Source: Bog-159 sp049511415
GTDB lineage: Bacteria > Acidobacteriota > Terriglobia > Bryobacterales > Bryobacteraceae
NCBI GenBank assembly: GCA_049511415.1
Contig: JBEKYC010000007.1
Location: 1 to 64,000 of the forward strand
Direction of reading: 5' to 3'
Length of the DNA: 64,000 nt
Below the pieces are notes generated by a model. That model was not told the DNA's origin, searched no databases, and saw only the letters and a list, made by a program, of their open reading frames with translations. Shown piece by piece: positions 25,047-33,831 of the stretch; within the stretch, counting starts at the first letter, position 1, and each line of letters opens with the position of its first letter. The translations under genes were made by a program, and so were the position numbers.

Positions 25047-28000
25047 ATGAACATCTCCGAGCTCTTCATCCGGCGCCCGGTCGCTACTACGTTGTTGACT
25101 ATCGCCATCGGCCTGGCGGGCATGGTGGCCTTTCGTATTCTGCCGGTGTCGCCGCTGCCGCAAGTCGATTTTCCGACGATATCCGTGTCGGCGTCGTTGC
25201 CGGGCGCCAGTCCCGAGACTATGGCTTCCTCGGTGGCTACGCCATTGGAGCGGCAGTTTGGGCGCATCGCATCGGTCACCGAGATGACCTCGTCGAGCAG
25301 CCTGGGCGGGACCAGCATCACCATGCAGTTCGATCTCAACCGGAACATCGACGCGGCCGCGCGCGATGTGCAGGCGGCCATCAACGCCGCGCGCGGATAT
25401 CTGCCCGCCAACCTTCCGTCGAACCCGACGTACCGGAAGGTGAATCCGGCGGATTCGCCCATTGTCCTGCTGGCGTTGACCTCGCCCATCCTCTCCAAGG
25501 CCCAGATGTACGATGCCGCGTCGTCCATCATGGCGCAGAAACTGGCCCAGATCAGCGGCGTTGGCCAGGTCGTGGTGGGCGGGAGCGCCTTGCCGGGCGT
25601 GCGCATCGAACTGAATCCCACCGTGCTGAATCGTTACGGCATCGGTCTGGAACAGGTCCGCGGCGTGCTGGCCGCGGCCAACGCCAACAATCCCAAAGGC
25701 CACTTTTCCGACGGCAACCAAATATGGGAGGTGGGCGCCAACGATCAGATCTTCCATGCCATCGACTATGCGCCTCTGATCGTGACCTACCACAATGGCG
25801 CGGCCGTCCGTATCTCGGATGTGGGCGAGGCGGTGGACTCGGTGGAGGATCTGCGGAACTCCGGCTATGCCAACGGCCAACCGTCGGTCCTGGTGGTCAT
25901 CTTCCGCCAACCCGGCGCCAACATCATCGATACGGTGGATCGGATCCGCGCCATGATCCCGCTTTTGCAGGCGTCCATTCCGCAATCCATTCATATCCAG
26001 GTCGCCATGGATCAGACGGTTACCATTCGTGCCTCCGTGCACGATGTGGAACGCACCCTGTTGATCTCCGTGATCCTGGTGGTCCTGGTGGTCTTCTTCT
26101 TTTTGCGCAACGTGCGCACCACCCTGATCCCGAGCGTGGCGGTTCCGGTGTCGCTGATTGGCACCTTCGGCGTGATGTATCTGCTGAATTTCAGCATCGA
26201 CAATCTCTCCCTGATGGCGCTGACTATTTCCACCGGCTTCGTGGTGGACGATGCCATCGTGGTGATCGAGAACATCACGCGCTATTTGGAACAGGGCATG
26301 CGGCCGTTTCAAGCGGCCCTCAAAGGCGCCCAGGAAATTGGATTCACGGTATTGTCCATGAGTCTGTCCCTGATAGCGGTTTTCATTCCGTTGCTGCTGA
26401 TGGGCGGCATCGTGGGGCGGCTCTTCCGTGAGTTCGCCATTACGCTGTCCGTGGCGATTGCGGTTTCCCTGGTAGTCTCGCTGACGACCACCCCGATGAT
26501 GTGCGCGCACCTGTTGAAGCAGCACCAGGAGCATGGCTGGCTATACCGGACCAGCGAGCGTTTTTTCACCTGGGTCATCAATTCATACGGCAGCACGCTC
26601 ACTAAGGTGCTGGACTTTGCGCCGATCACGCTGGCTATCCTGATCGGCACGATCGTGCTGAATGTCTATCTCTACATTCACGTGTCCAAGGGTTTCTTCC
26701 CTCAACAGGACAACGGACGCATGATGGGTCAGATCACCGGAGACCAGGATACTTCGTTCCAGGCCATGGACCGGGTTGTGCGGCAGATGGTGGACATTGT
26801 GGATAAAGATCCGGGCGTCGATACGGTCAACGGGTTCACGGGCGGTGGCGGCGGCCCGGGCGGGGGCACCGCCAATCAGGCGCGCATGTTCATATCGCTG
26901 AAGCCGTTAGAGGAGAGAAAGGCCACGGTGGATCAGATCATCGCGCGCCTGCGGCCCAAGCTGGCGCGCATTCCGGGCGCCACGTTGTATCTGCAGGCGT
27001 CCCAGGATCTGAGAATTGGCGGGCGCTCGAGCGCGGCCCTCTATCAATACACCATGTTGTGCGATAATCTCCAGGACTTGATTACTTATGCGCCCAAAAT
27101 GCTGCAGGAATTGAAGACGATTCCGACGATCGCGGATGTGAACAGCGATCAGCAGAACAAGGGCCTGCAATCCATGGTGGTGTACGACCGCGACACGGCC
27201 GCGCGTTTCGGAATTTCCTCGCAACTGTTGGACAACACCCTGTACGATGCCTTCGGCCAGCGCCAGGTGTCGACCATGTATTCGACGCTGAACCAGTATC
27301 ATGTGGTGATGGAGGCGGCCCCGCAATACTGGCAGAATCCGCTGTCGCTGCGGGACATCTACGTGCGATCGCCACTGGGAACCCAGGTTCCCTTGAGCGC
27401 GATTGCCAGCTACGCCCCGACCACGGCGCCGCTGGCGGTCACGCATCAAGGACTCGGACCGGCGACGACTATTTCATTCAACCTGCAGGCGGGTGTAGCC
27501 CTGGGAGATGCGGTGCAAGCCATTACCAAGGCGGCGACCAAGGTCGGCTTGCCGCGCAGCATCCAGACGCGCTTCGCCGGCACCGCCCAAGCCTACCAGG
27601 ATTCGCTCGGCAACGAACCGGTCCTGATCGCGGCCGCGCTGGCGGCGGTTTACATCGTGCTCGGCATCCTCTACGAAAGCTACGTGCACCCGATTACGAT
27701 TCTCTCCACGCTGCCTTCCGCGGGCGTGGGCGCGCTGCTCGCGTTGATGCTGACACACACCGATTTAAGCATCATCGCCATAATCGGCATCATCCTGCTG
27801 ATCGGCATCGTCAAGAAGAATGCCATCATGATGATCGACTTTGCGCTACAGGCGGAACGCATAGAAGGCAAGAACTCGCGCGACTCTATTTTCGAGGCTT
27901 GCCTGCTGCGCTTTCGCCCCATCCTGATGACCACCATGGCCGCCATGCTGGGCGCGCTGCCTTTGGCGCTCGGCTCGGGCGTGGGATCGGAATTGCGCCG

Positions 28001-28163
28001 GCCGCTGGGGATCACGATCATCGGCGGCCTGTTGGTGAGCCAGTTACTGACGCTGTACACAACTCCGGTGGTTTATCTTTACTTTGACCGGCTGCAACAC
28101 TGGTGGTATCGCGTGCGGCACAAGGAGCCGCCCGGCGCCGTGCCGCTGGGATCCGAAATCTGA
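25047..28163 (+). CDS. RND efflux pump subunit, MdtC-like
   Basis: A 1,038-residue RND transporter of normal length: 'LFIRRPVATTLLTIAIGLAG', 'GASPETMASSVATPLERQFG', 'TGFVVDDAIVVIENITRYLE', 'FFPQQDNGRMMGQITGDQ' and 'LIGIVKKNAIMMIDFALQAE'. I chose ATG 25047; the frame is open further upstream inside the previous gene. A Gly-rich stretch ('GGGGGPGGGT') lies in the second periplasmic loop. It lacks the Ser/Ala-rich insert of its partner. The stop overlaps the ATG of the outer-membrane factor (TGATG). Confidence 0.93.
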   Translation: MNISELFIRRPVATTLLTIAIGLAGMVAFRILPVSPLPQVDFPTISVSASLPGASPETMASSVATPLERQFGRIASVTEMTSSSSLGGTSITMQFDLNRNIDAAARDVQAAINAARGYLPANLPSNPTYRKVNPADSPIVLLALTSPILSKAQMYDAASSIMAQKLAQISGVGQVVVGGSALPGVRIELNPTVLNRYGIGLEQVRGVLAAANANNPKGHFSDGNQIWEVGANDQIFHAIDYAPLIVTYHNGAAVRISDVGEAVDSVEDLRNSGYANGQPSVLVVIFRQPGANIIDTVDRIRAMIPLLQASIPQSIHIQVAMDQTVTIRASVHDVERTLLISVILVVLVVFFFLRNVRTTLIPSVAVPVSLIGTFGVMYLLNFSIDNLSLMALTISTGFVVDDAIVVIENITRYLEQGMRPFQAALKGAQEIGFTVLSMSLSLIAVFIPLLLMGGIVGRLFREFAITLSVAIAVSLVVSLTTTPMMCAHLLKQHQEHGWLYRTSERFFTWVINSYGSTLTKVLDFAPITLAILIGTIVLNVYLYIHVSKGFFPQQDNGRMMGQITGDQDTSFQAMDRVVRQMVDIVDKDPGVDTVNGFTGGGGGPGGGTANQARMFISLKPLEERKATVDQIIARLRPKLARIPGATLYLQASQDLRIGGRSSAALYQYTMLCDNLQDLITYAPKMLQELKTIPTIADVNSDQQNKGLQSMVVYDRDTAARFGISSQLLDNTLYDAFGQRQVSTMYSTLNQYHVVMEAAPQYWQNPLSLRDIYVRSPLGTQVPLSAIASYAPTTAPLAVTHQGLGPATTISFNLQAGVALGDAVQAITKAATKVGLPRSIQTRFAGTAQAYQDSLGNEPVLIAAALAAVYIVLGILYESYVHPITILSTLPSAGVGALLALMLTHTDLSIIAIIGIILLIGIVKKNAIMMIDFALQAERIEGKNSRDSIFEACLLRFRPILMTTMAAMLGALPLALGSGVGSELRRPLGITIIGGLLVSQLLTLYTTPVVYLYFDRLQHWWYRVRHKEPPGAVPLGSEI

Positions 28164-29602
28164 TGCGAACGTTCCTCCTGTTCTCTCTCACGGCCGTACT
28201 GTTGTGCTCCGTCGCGTGCATGGTCGGCCCGAATTACAAACAGCCCGCGGCGCCGGCGCCGCAGACCTTCAAGGAACCATTGCCGGAGGGTTGGAAAGAA
28301 GCCCAGCCGAACGATAGCGCCATTCGCGGCAAGTGGTGGGAAGTCTATAACGACCCGCAGCTGAATGCGCTGGTGGAGCAGGTTAGCATCACCAACCAGA
28401 ATGTGCTCGAGGCGGAGGCGAATTTCCGCGCGGCGCGCTACGCCATTCGCATCGCGCGCGCCAGCCTGTTTCCGACCGTGGGCGCAAGTCCGACCATACA
28501 GACGCAACGGTCGGCGACGCCCTTGCCCGGCGAATCCGGTGTGTACACGACCTACAGCTTGCCGGTGGCGGCTTCCTGGCCGGTGGATATCTGGGGCGCG
28601 GTCCGCCGCAACGTGCACGCCGCCGAAGCCACGGCTCAATCGGATTACGCGCTGCTCGAGAACGCCAGGCTCTCGTACCAATCGGAGTTGGCGCAAGATT
28701 ACTTCGAGTTGCGCGGCACCGATGGCGATATCGACCTGCTGACCACCACCGTGAAGTCTTACGAAGATTACTTGACGCTCACGCAGAACCGCTACAAATC
28801 GGGGGTGGCCTCGGGCGCCGATGTGGCGCAGGCGGAGACCCAATTAGACACCACGAAAGCGCAATTGATCGACCTGGGCGTGGCGCGCGCACAATACGAG
28901 CACGCCATTGCCGTCTTGGTTGGCAAGCCGCCGGCGGAGTTGACACTACCCAGCGGATTATTGAAGACGCCGCCCCCGGTAACCCCCGTGGCTGTCCCTT
29001 CTGCATTGTTGGAGCGGCGTCCGGATATTGCCGCCGCCGAGCGGCAGATGGCCGCCATCCAGGAGCAGATCGGCATCGCCGTAGCGGCATTCTATCCGTC
29101 TCTGGATCTAAGCGCCTCGCTGGGGTTCGGACCTGCAGAATTCACCAAGGGCTTCCTATGGCCCAGCCGGGTCTTCGCGGTGGGCGCCGCCTCGTCGGAA
29201 ACCATCTACGAAGGCGGCAAGCGGCGGGCCCAGGTGAAGCAGGCGCAAGCGTTGTTCGATTCCAGTGTGGCCAGCTATCGGGAAACGGTTCTGACGGCGT
29301 TTCAGCAGGTGGAAGACGATCTGGCCGCTTTGCGGATTCTAGCCGATGAATCGGCCGCGACCGCGCTCGCGGTGAAAGCCGCCAAGGAGGCCCTGGACAT
29401 TTCCACCTACCAGTACAAGGCCGGCACGGTAAACTATCTGCAGGTCATCACCTCGCAGGCGGCCTATCTGGGCGCCGAGGAAACCGCCGTGAATCTGCTC
29501 GCCCGCCGCATGGTTTCGAGCGTGCTCCTGATCCAGGCGATGGGAGGCGGATGGGATAACAAGAATATTCCCAGCGCGTCCGACCTGACGCAAAGCCGGT
29601 AG
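28163..29602 (+). CDS. Outer-membrane efflux lipoprotein, NodT/TolC-like
   Basis: A 479-residue protein with a lipoprotein signal ('LLFSLTAVLLCSVACMVGPN'; the Cys of 'SVAC' is likely acylated), the family opening 'VGPNYKQPAAPAPQTFKE' and 'KWWEVYNDPQLNALVEQ', and two copies of the OEP repeat of long helices and short strands ('NYLQVITSQAAYLGAEETAV'). It forms the trimeric exit duct for the RND pumps. The start overlaps the stop of the MdtC-like gene. A Gly/Ala-rich start and 'LLERRPDIAAAERQMA' are classic for this family. Confidence 0.92.
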   Translation: MRTFLLFSLTAVLLCSVACMVGPNYKQPAAPAPQTFKEPLPEGWKEAQPNDSAIRGKWWEVYNDPQLNALVEQVSITNQNVLEAEANFRAARYAIRIARASLFPTVGASPTIQTQRSATPLPGESGVYTTYSLPVAASWPVDIWGAVRRNVHAAEATAQSDYALLENARLSYQSELAQDYFELRGTDGDIDLLTTTVKSYEDYLTLTQNRYKSGVASGADVAQAETQLDTTKAQLIDLGVARAQYEHAIAVLVGKPPAELTLPSGLLKTPPPVTPVAVPSALLERRPDIAAAERQMAAIQEQIGIAVAAFYPSLDLSASLGFGPAEFTKGFLWPSRVFAVGAASSETIYEGGKRRAQVKQAQALFDSSVASYRETVLTAFQQVEDDLAALRILADESAATALAVKAAKEALDISTYQYKAGTVNYLQVITSQAAYLGAEETAVNLLARRMVSSVLLIQAMGGGWDNKNIPSASDLTQSR

Positions 29603-29605
29603 CGG

Positions 29606-30766
29606 ATGACGGAAGTCAAAGTGAACCGCAAAGCGGCCCGGCGGGTCGCTTCCGGGCATCCGTGGATCTACGAAAGCGATGTGGCGGACGCGGGCGAGGC
29701 CCAACCCGGCGACGTGGTAAAGGTTGTGGATCCTGGCGGACACGTGCTGGGCACCGCGCACTTCAGCGCCGCATCGCAAATCAGAATTCGGCTGCTCTCG
29801 CACCGCGTGGAAGAAATTGACGCCGGGTTCTATGCGGCGCGTCTGGCGGCTGCCGAAAGTTATCGCCGCCGCGTGGTTTCCGGCACCGATGCTTATCGCG
29901 CCGTGCACGGCGAAGCCGATCTGCTGCCCGCGCTGGTGGTGGACCGGTACGCCGATTATCTCGTCATGCAGACGCTCGATCAGGGTATGGATCGCGCGCG
30001 CGACGCCATCGTGGCCGGGCTGGTGGATCTGTATTCCCCGCGTGGCATTGTGGCGCGCAACGATGCGCCGGTGCGCGCCAAGGAAGCGCTGCCGCTCGAA
30101 TCGGCCGTGGTTCACGGCGAGGCGCCGGAGACCGTGGAAATCCGTATGAACGGTTTTCGCCTACAGGCGGACTTGTTGCACGGCCAGAAGACCGGCATCT
30201 TCCTGGATCAACGCGAGAATTATCTGGCGGCCGCGCGCTATGCCCGCGGCAAGGCGCTCGATTGCTTCACTTCCACGGGCGGATTCGCCATGCATCTGGC
30301 GGCGACTTGTGAGTCCGTGGAAGCCGTGGACAGCGCGGGAGCGGCATTGGCGCACGCCCGCCAGAACGCCGCGCTCAACGGCATCGCCAACATCGAATTC
30401 CGCGACGCCGACGTTTTTGTTTTGCTGGCGGCGTACGCCTCGGCCCGGCGGCAATTTTCGACGGTGATCCTGGATCCGCCCGCTTTCGCCAAATCGCGGA
30501 GCAGCCTGGAGGGCGCCGTGCGCGGCTATAAGGAGATCAACCTGCGCGCGCTGCGGCTCTTGGGACCGGGAGGCATTCTGGTCACGTGTTCGTGCTCGCA
30601 CCATCTGAGCGAAGCCATGCTGCTCGAGTTAGTGGCCGAAGCCTCCTTGGATGCAGGCAGGCAATTGCGCGTGCTGGAGCGCCGCACGCAAAGCCAGGAC
30701 CACCCCATCCTGCTCACCGTGCCCGAGACGCATTACTTGAAGTGCCTGATCCTGGAGGTAATGTAA
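29606..30766 (+). CDS. rlmI: 23S rRNA (cytosine-C5)-methyltransferase RlmI family
   Basis: A 386-residue protein with an N-terminal PUA domain ('RRVASGHPWIYESDVADAG'), an EEHEE connector and a class I methyltransferase fold: SAM motif 'ALDCFTSTGGFAMHLAA', 'VILDPPAFAKSRSSLEG' and the catalytic-Cys motif 'LVTCSCSHHLSEAML'. RlmI methylates a cytosine in 23S rRNA using SAM. It begins 3 nt after the efflux operon, so it may be read from the same transcript, though the functions seem unrelated. The next gene converges on it. Confidence 0.88.
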   Translation: MTEVKVNRKAARRVASGHPWIYESDVADAGEAQPGDVVKVVDPGGHVLGTAHFSAASQIRIRLLSHRVEEIDAGFYAARLAAAESYRRRVVSGTDAYRAVHGEADLLPALVVDRYADYLVMQTLDQGMDRARDAIVAGLVDLYSPRGIVARNDAPVRAKEALPLESAVVHGEAPETVEIRMNGFRLQADLLHGQKTGIFLDQRENYLAAARYARGKALDCFTSTGGFAMHLAATCESVEAVDSAGAALAHARQNAALNGIANIEFRDADVFVLLAAYASARRQFSTVILDPPAFAKSRSSLEGAVRGYKEINLRALRLLGPGGILVTCSCSHHLSEAMLLELVAEASLDAGRQLRVLERRTQSQDHPILLTVPETHYLKCLILEVM

Positions 30767-30773
30767 GGCGCCG

Positions 30774-31298
30774 CTAGGCGTTCAGCCGCGCCAGCCAACC
30801 GTTTAGATCGCCGGCCAGTTCGGGGTTTCCCGCGGCGATCTGTGTATAGCGGGCCTTCGCTGATTCTCTGTACCGTCCCAACAGCACCACGGGATCGAGA
30901 GCATTGACCTGGCTTATGGTGTGCGGCCCCAGCACGCCATCCACGGCACATTGGCCGCCGCAAGTGTTGACCGCGTCCTGCAAAAGAATCAATGCGCCAG
31001 GCCGAGCCGCGCTGCCCGGGCCCATATTCACGGTCAGATCGAAAACCTTATTGGCCAGGGCCTGGTCGTGGAGTGAGCCTATATGATACCGGTTCCAGAA
31101 ATAGGTCTGATAGATGCCCGAGGCCTCGGACTCCGTCAGATTGCGAATGAAAGCTTCATCCGCATCGGTCTTGTAACCGGATTCACGCACGAATTTCAGC
31201 GTGACGCCATAATTCACTATCTCTCCCGTGACCTGGTTATGATAGAACCCGCCTTCGTTCCGCAAGGTGATGGCGACCGCCGGCTGAAAGTCAGCCAC
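30774..31298 (-). CDS. GH108-family muramidase (endolysin-like)
   Basis: A 174-residue protein that matches the glycosyl hydrolase 108 plus peptidoglycan-binding-3 layout. It has the catalytic opening 'TLRNEGGFYHNQVTGEIVNYGVT' condensed around Glu in 'NEGG', 'YQTYFWNRYHIGSL', 'KVFDLTVNMGPGSAARP' and the C-terminal 'CAVDGVLGPHTISQVNALDP'. The family cleaves the glycan strands of peptidoglycan and is typical of phage endolysins and bacterial secretion systems. There is no signal peptide. The start is GTG 31298, preceded by GGGAGGA. No holin, spanin or other phage gene is nearby, so this is a solitary, perhaps domesticated, lysin. Confidence 0.82.
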   Translation of the reverse strand: MADFQPAVAITLRNEGGFYHNQVTGEIVNYGVTLKFVRESGYKTDADEAFIRNLTESEASGIYQTYFWNRYHIGSLHDQALANKVFDLTVNMGPGSAARPGALILLQDAVNTCGGQCAVDGVLGPHTISQVNALDPVVLLGRYRESAKARYTQIAAGNPELAGDLNGWLARLNA

Positions 31299-31434
31299 AG
31301 TTTAGTCCTCCCATCTTTGATCGTATGATACCCGCACCGGTAATTCGGGATCATGCAGGGTCGCAATTCGAGCTAAGTTTCCTGGAATGCAGCGCCTATC
31401 GAAGTTTAATATGCGCGTGACCGATAAGAATTGC

Positions 31435-32286
31435 CTAACGGCCGGCGGCGGCTGCGTGCGATTCGGAGACTGGCTGGGTTCCCTTCGGAACGGCCAACAC
31501 ATTGAAATAGGCGTGCTCCGGTCCCCAGGGAGCGAAGGGGATCAGTCCCCTGGAATCGATACAAAACAGTTCATTACCAAGGCCTGTCAGCACTTCGGCC
31601 AGTTCCGCGCAGGAGTGGCCCCGCGGCGCCTGCGTGCTTTCCGCAAACTCCACAATGAGTTGCGGGGGGTGGGCGCTCGAGAGCAGCCGGCGGGCGCCGC
31701 GCAAGGCGCCCATCTCACCGCCGTCGATATCGATTTTAATCAGATCGACTTGCGCAATGCCGCGCGCCGCGATGTAGTCGTCCAGGCTCTGGGTCCGTAA
31801 GGCACTGTCGGCGCCGGTCGTGGCGGCCACCGCGCAGTGATTGATGGTGACATTAGTAAGTCCGTTCGCGGACACATTATGTTGCAGTAAGGCGAATGTG
31901 CGGGGATCGGGTTCGAAGCTGTGGACCCTGCCCTGTGGGCCCACCAGCCCGGCCGCCAGCAGCGTGTACTGGCCCACGTGCGCTCCCACATCCACAAAAG
32001 TCATGCCGGGCCGCAGCAGCTTCTCAAAGACACGCGTGGTATGCGGCTCGTGATAGCCGTTGACCAGGATGCCGGTTCCCACGATCTGTCCCCACAGAAC
32101 CCGGATCGTCATGCCGTTGCCGAGGCGCGCATCCACGCTGGGGAAGTAGTCGAGCCGATACGCGATGCGCGACACAATCCAATGCGGCTGCCGGGTCATT
32201 CCGGAAAGGCAGCGCAAGAGCATGCGGGTGATTCCCGGCGCGCGTTCCGCAAGCGCGATGATAGCCGGCGAAAGCTGCGTGCGCAT
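31435..32286 (-). CDS. FkbM-family SAM-dependent methyltransferase
   Basis: A 283-residue protein with the FkbM domain in its second half: 'MTFVDVGAHVGQYTLLAAGL' (SAM motif I), 'GRVHSFEPDPRTFALLQHNV', 'LDDYIAARGIAQVDLIKIDI' and 'GGEMGALRGARRLL'. FkbM enzymes methylate hydroxyl groups of sugars or polyketides. The substrate here is unknown, and no biosynthetic cluster surrounds it. The ATG has no Shine-Dalgarno but has a TAAACT box 6 nt upstream. The gene follows the NicO transporter gene after 9 nt. Confidence 0.87.
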   Translation of the reverse strand: MRTQLSPAIIALAERAPGITRMLLRCLSGMTRQPHWIVSRIAYRLDYFPSVDARLGNGMTIRVLWGQIVGTGILVNGYHEPHTTRVFEKLLRPGMTFVDVGAHVGQYTLLAAGLVGPQGRVHSFEPDPRTFALLQHNVSANGLTNVTINHCAVAATTGADSALRTQSLDDYIAARGIAQVDLIKIDIDGGEMGALRGARRLLSSAHPPQLIVEFAESTQAPRGHSCAELAEVLTGLGNELFCIDSRGLIPFAPWGPEHAYFNVLAVPKGTQPVSESHAAAAGR

Positions 32287-32292
32287 TACGCT

Positions 32293-32298
32293 AGTTTA
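32293..32298 (-). promoter_or_regulatory. Candidate -10 box before the FkbM gene
   Basis: On the minus strand TAAACT ends 6 nt before the ATG at 32286 and overlaps the stop of the NicO gene. There is no Shine-Dalgarno. Confidence 0.35.
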
Positions 32299-33792
32299 GC
32301 CGATGAATCGTATGGGTTGAATCCAACCAAGTGAAACGCCGGTCATAACCAGGCCGATGCACACGATCAGTCCGGCCGAGAGCACCGGGATCACGCGAAA
32401 TGCGGGATGCGCGGCGGCTTTCTGCTGGTCCGGCAACAGATGTTTGGCGTACAGCACCGTGACGCCGATTCCCATCAGCACCAGGGCCAGTCCGGAGCTG
32501 AAGGCCACCAACAGAAGCAGGCCCAATCCGATACGTCCCAGTGCGATGGAACTGAGCAGTAACACCAGGGCCGAGGGGCAGGGAACCAGGCCGCCGCTGG
32601 CGCCCAGTGCGATCAGGCTGCCCAGCGTGACGTCGCCTTCCGGCACGTGTGTGTGACCGCCGGGTCCGTGATGATGTTGATGATCGTGATTGTGGTCATG
32701 ATCGTGGTGATGCGCATGGCTATGATCATGCTGATGCTGGCGCCGCAGCTTGCGCGCGCGCTTGTAAAGCATCAGTCCGCCGATCCATACGATCGACAAG
32801 CCGGAGATCGCGCCCAGGACCGGAAAGATCTTCTCCGGCAGCACGTACTGCGAAAGGAACAGGGTCGTCAATCCGAGAAAGAATACGCTGATCGTGTGCG
32901 TGAAGGTCACCATGGCGCCCAGAAACACGGCATGTTTGAATGTGCCGTGCGAGCCTACCAGGTAGGCCGCCACGATCGTTTTGCCATGGCCCGGCGAAAG
33001 CGCGTGCATGGATCCCAGGCCGAACGCCACCAGCATGCCCAGCAGAACCACGCCAATGCCGATATCGCCGCGGTGCAGCAGGCGGGACAGGAAATCACCG
33101 CGCACCACCGTGCCCGGAGCCGCCGGCTGTGGTGGAACCGGAGAAGTAGCCGGCACGGGGGCCGGCGCGGACACGATCCTGGGTTTGGACTTGACGGGCG
33201 CTATGGTCGAAGCCGCGGTCCAGTCGACCGATGCGCGCAGGTCTTGCGGCGGCGCCACGGTGGGATCGGCGGGATACGCGGTCAGCTCCTGGCTGCGGTC
33301 GGTGTCGCCGGCCGTGGCCCGTTCGATGGCAGCGCCGGAGCCGGCGGCGATCACGACCTCTTTCCAACCGGCGCGATCCGGGAAGTTGCGATCTTCATAA
33401 GCCAGCGATCCGGCCGCCACGGCCAGCTTCAGGCTGGTGGTAATGCGCATCACCGGAGAGCCGCCCGCGCCCGGCGTTATGGCCAGCGTGGCGCCTTCGA
33501 ATTGTGGCTGGACGGCGCGCCCGTCGCAGGCGATCTGCAGGTTGCGCACCCACTCCCGTGCCTGTTCGGCCGCCTTGCGATCGAGTTCCGCGCGCGGGCT
33601 GTCGGCGCTCAGGCCCCATTGCTGCAACAATTGAAAACTGGGAATCTCGGCCAGGTCCAGCACATAGCGGATCTCGGCGCCGCCGCCCGAAACCTCGATG
33701 CGGGCATAGTGGCTTACACTGAAATTGCCCATGGGGTGCGCCGTGAGCATTCCGGCGAGCGCGAAAAAGAGCGGCCAAGCGCAGGGTTTCAT
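32296..33792 (-). CDS. NicO-family nickel/cobalt exporter with periplasmic domain
   Basis: A 498-residue protein. A signal peptide ('WPLFFALAGMLTAHPMGNF') leads a ~200-residue periplasmic domain. Six helices follow with the NicO signatures 'GSMHALSPGHGKTIVAAYLV', 'AMVTFTHTISVFFLGL' and 'GASGGLVPCPSALVLLLSS'. A cytoplasmic loop near residues 355-385 is dense in His and Asp ('HDHSHAHHHDHDHNHDH') and likely buffers or senses Ni2+/Co2+ as in RcnA. The family exports these metals. A leading domain of this size is found in soil-bacterial NicO proteins. It is divergent from the RpiB-DeoC gene across 39 nt. Confidence 0.88.
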   Translation of the reverse strand: MKPCAWPLFFALAGMLTAHPMGNFSVSHYARIEVSGGGAEIRYVLDLAEIPSFQLLQQWGLSADSPRAELDRKAAEQAREWVRNLQIACDGRAVQPQFEGATLAITPGAGGSPVMRITTSLKLAVAAGSLAYEDRNFPDRAGWKEVVIAAGSGAAIERATAGDTDRSQELTAYPADPTVAPPQDLRASVDWTAASTIAPVKSKPRIVSAPAPVPATSPVPPQPAAPGTVVRGDFLSRLLHRGDIGIGVVLLGMLVAFGLGSMHALSPGHGKTIVAAYLVGSHGTFKHAVFLGAMVTFTHTISVFFLGLTTLFLSQYVLPEKIFPVLGAISGLSIVWIGGLMLYKRARKLRRQHQHDHSHAHHHDHDHNHDHQHHHGPGGHTHVPEGDVTLGSLIALGASGGLVPCPSALVLLLSSIALGRIGLGLLLLVAFSSGLALVLMGIGVTVLYAKHLLPDQQKAAAHPAFRVIPVLSAGLIVCIGLVMTGVSLGWIQPIRFIG

Positions 33793-33831
33793 TACAATAG
33801 GTCTTTACGAATTTTACGACGGTTTGGATTT

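Noticed and set aside
21734..28163. Second RND gene as an assembly duplication
   Set aside because: The two proteins differ throughout in sequence and length, as MdtB and MdtC do.
30774..31298. Prophage remnant around the GH108 gene
   Set aside because: The neighbours are housekeeping genes (rlmI, FkbM methyltransferase, NicO), and no attachment-site repeat or other phage gene is visible.
32647..33831. Long N-terminal extension of the RpiB-DeoC frame
   Set aside because: It is the antisense of the NicO transporter gene, including its His-rich loop, and has no homology of its own. The conserved part begins at ATG 33832.
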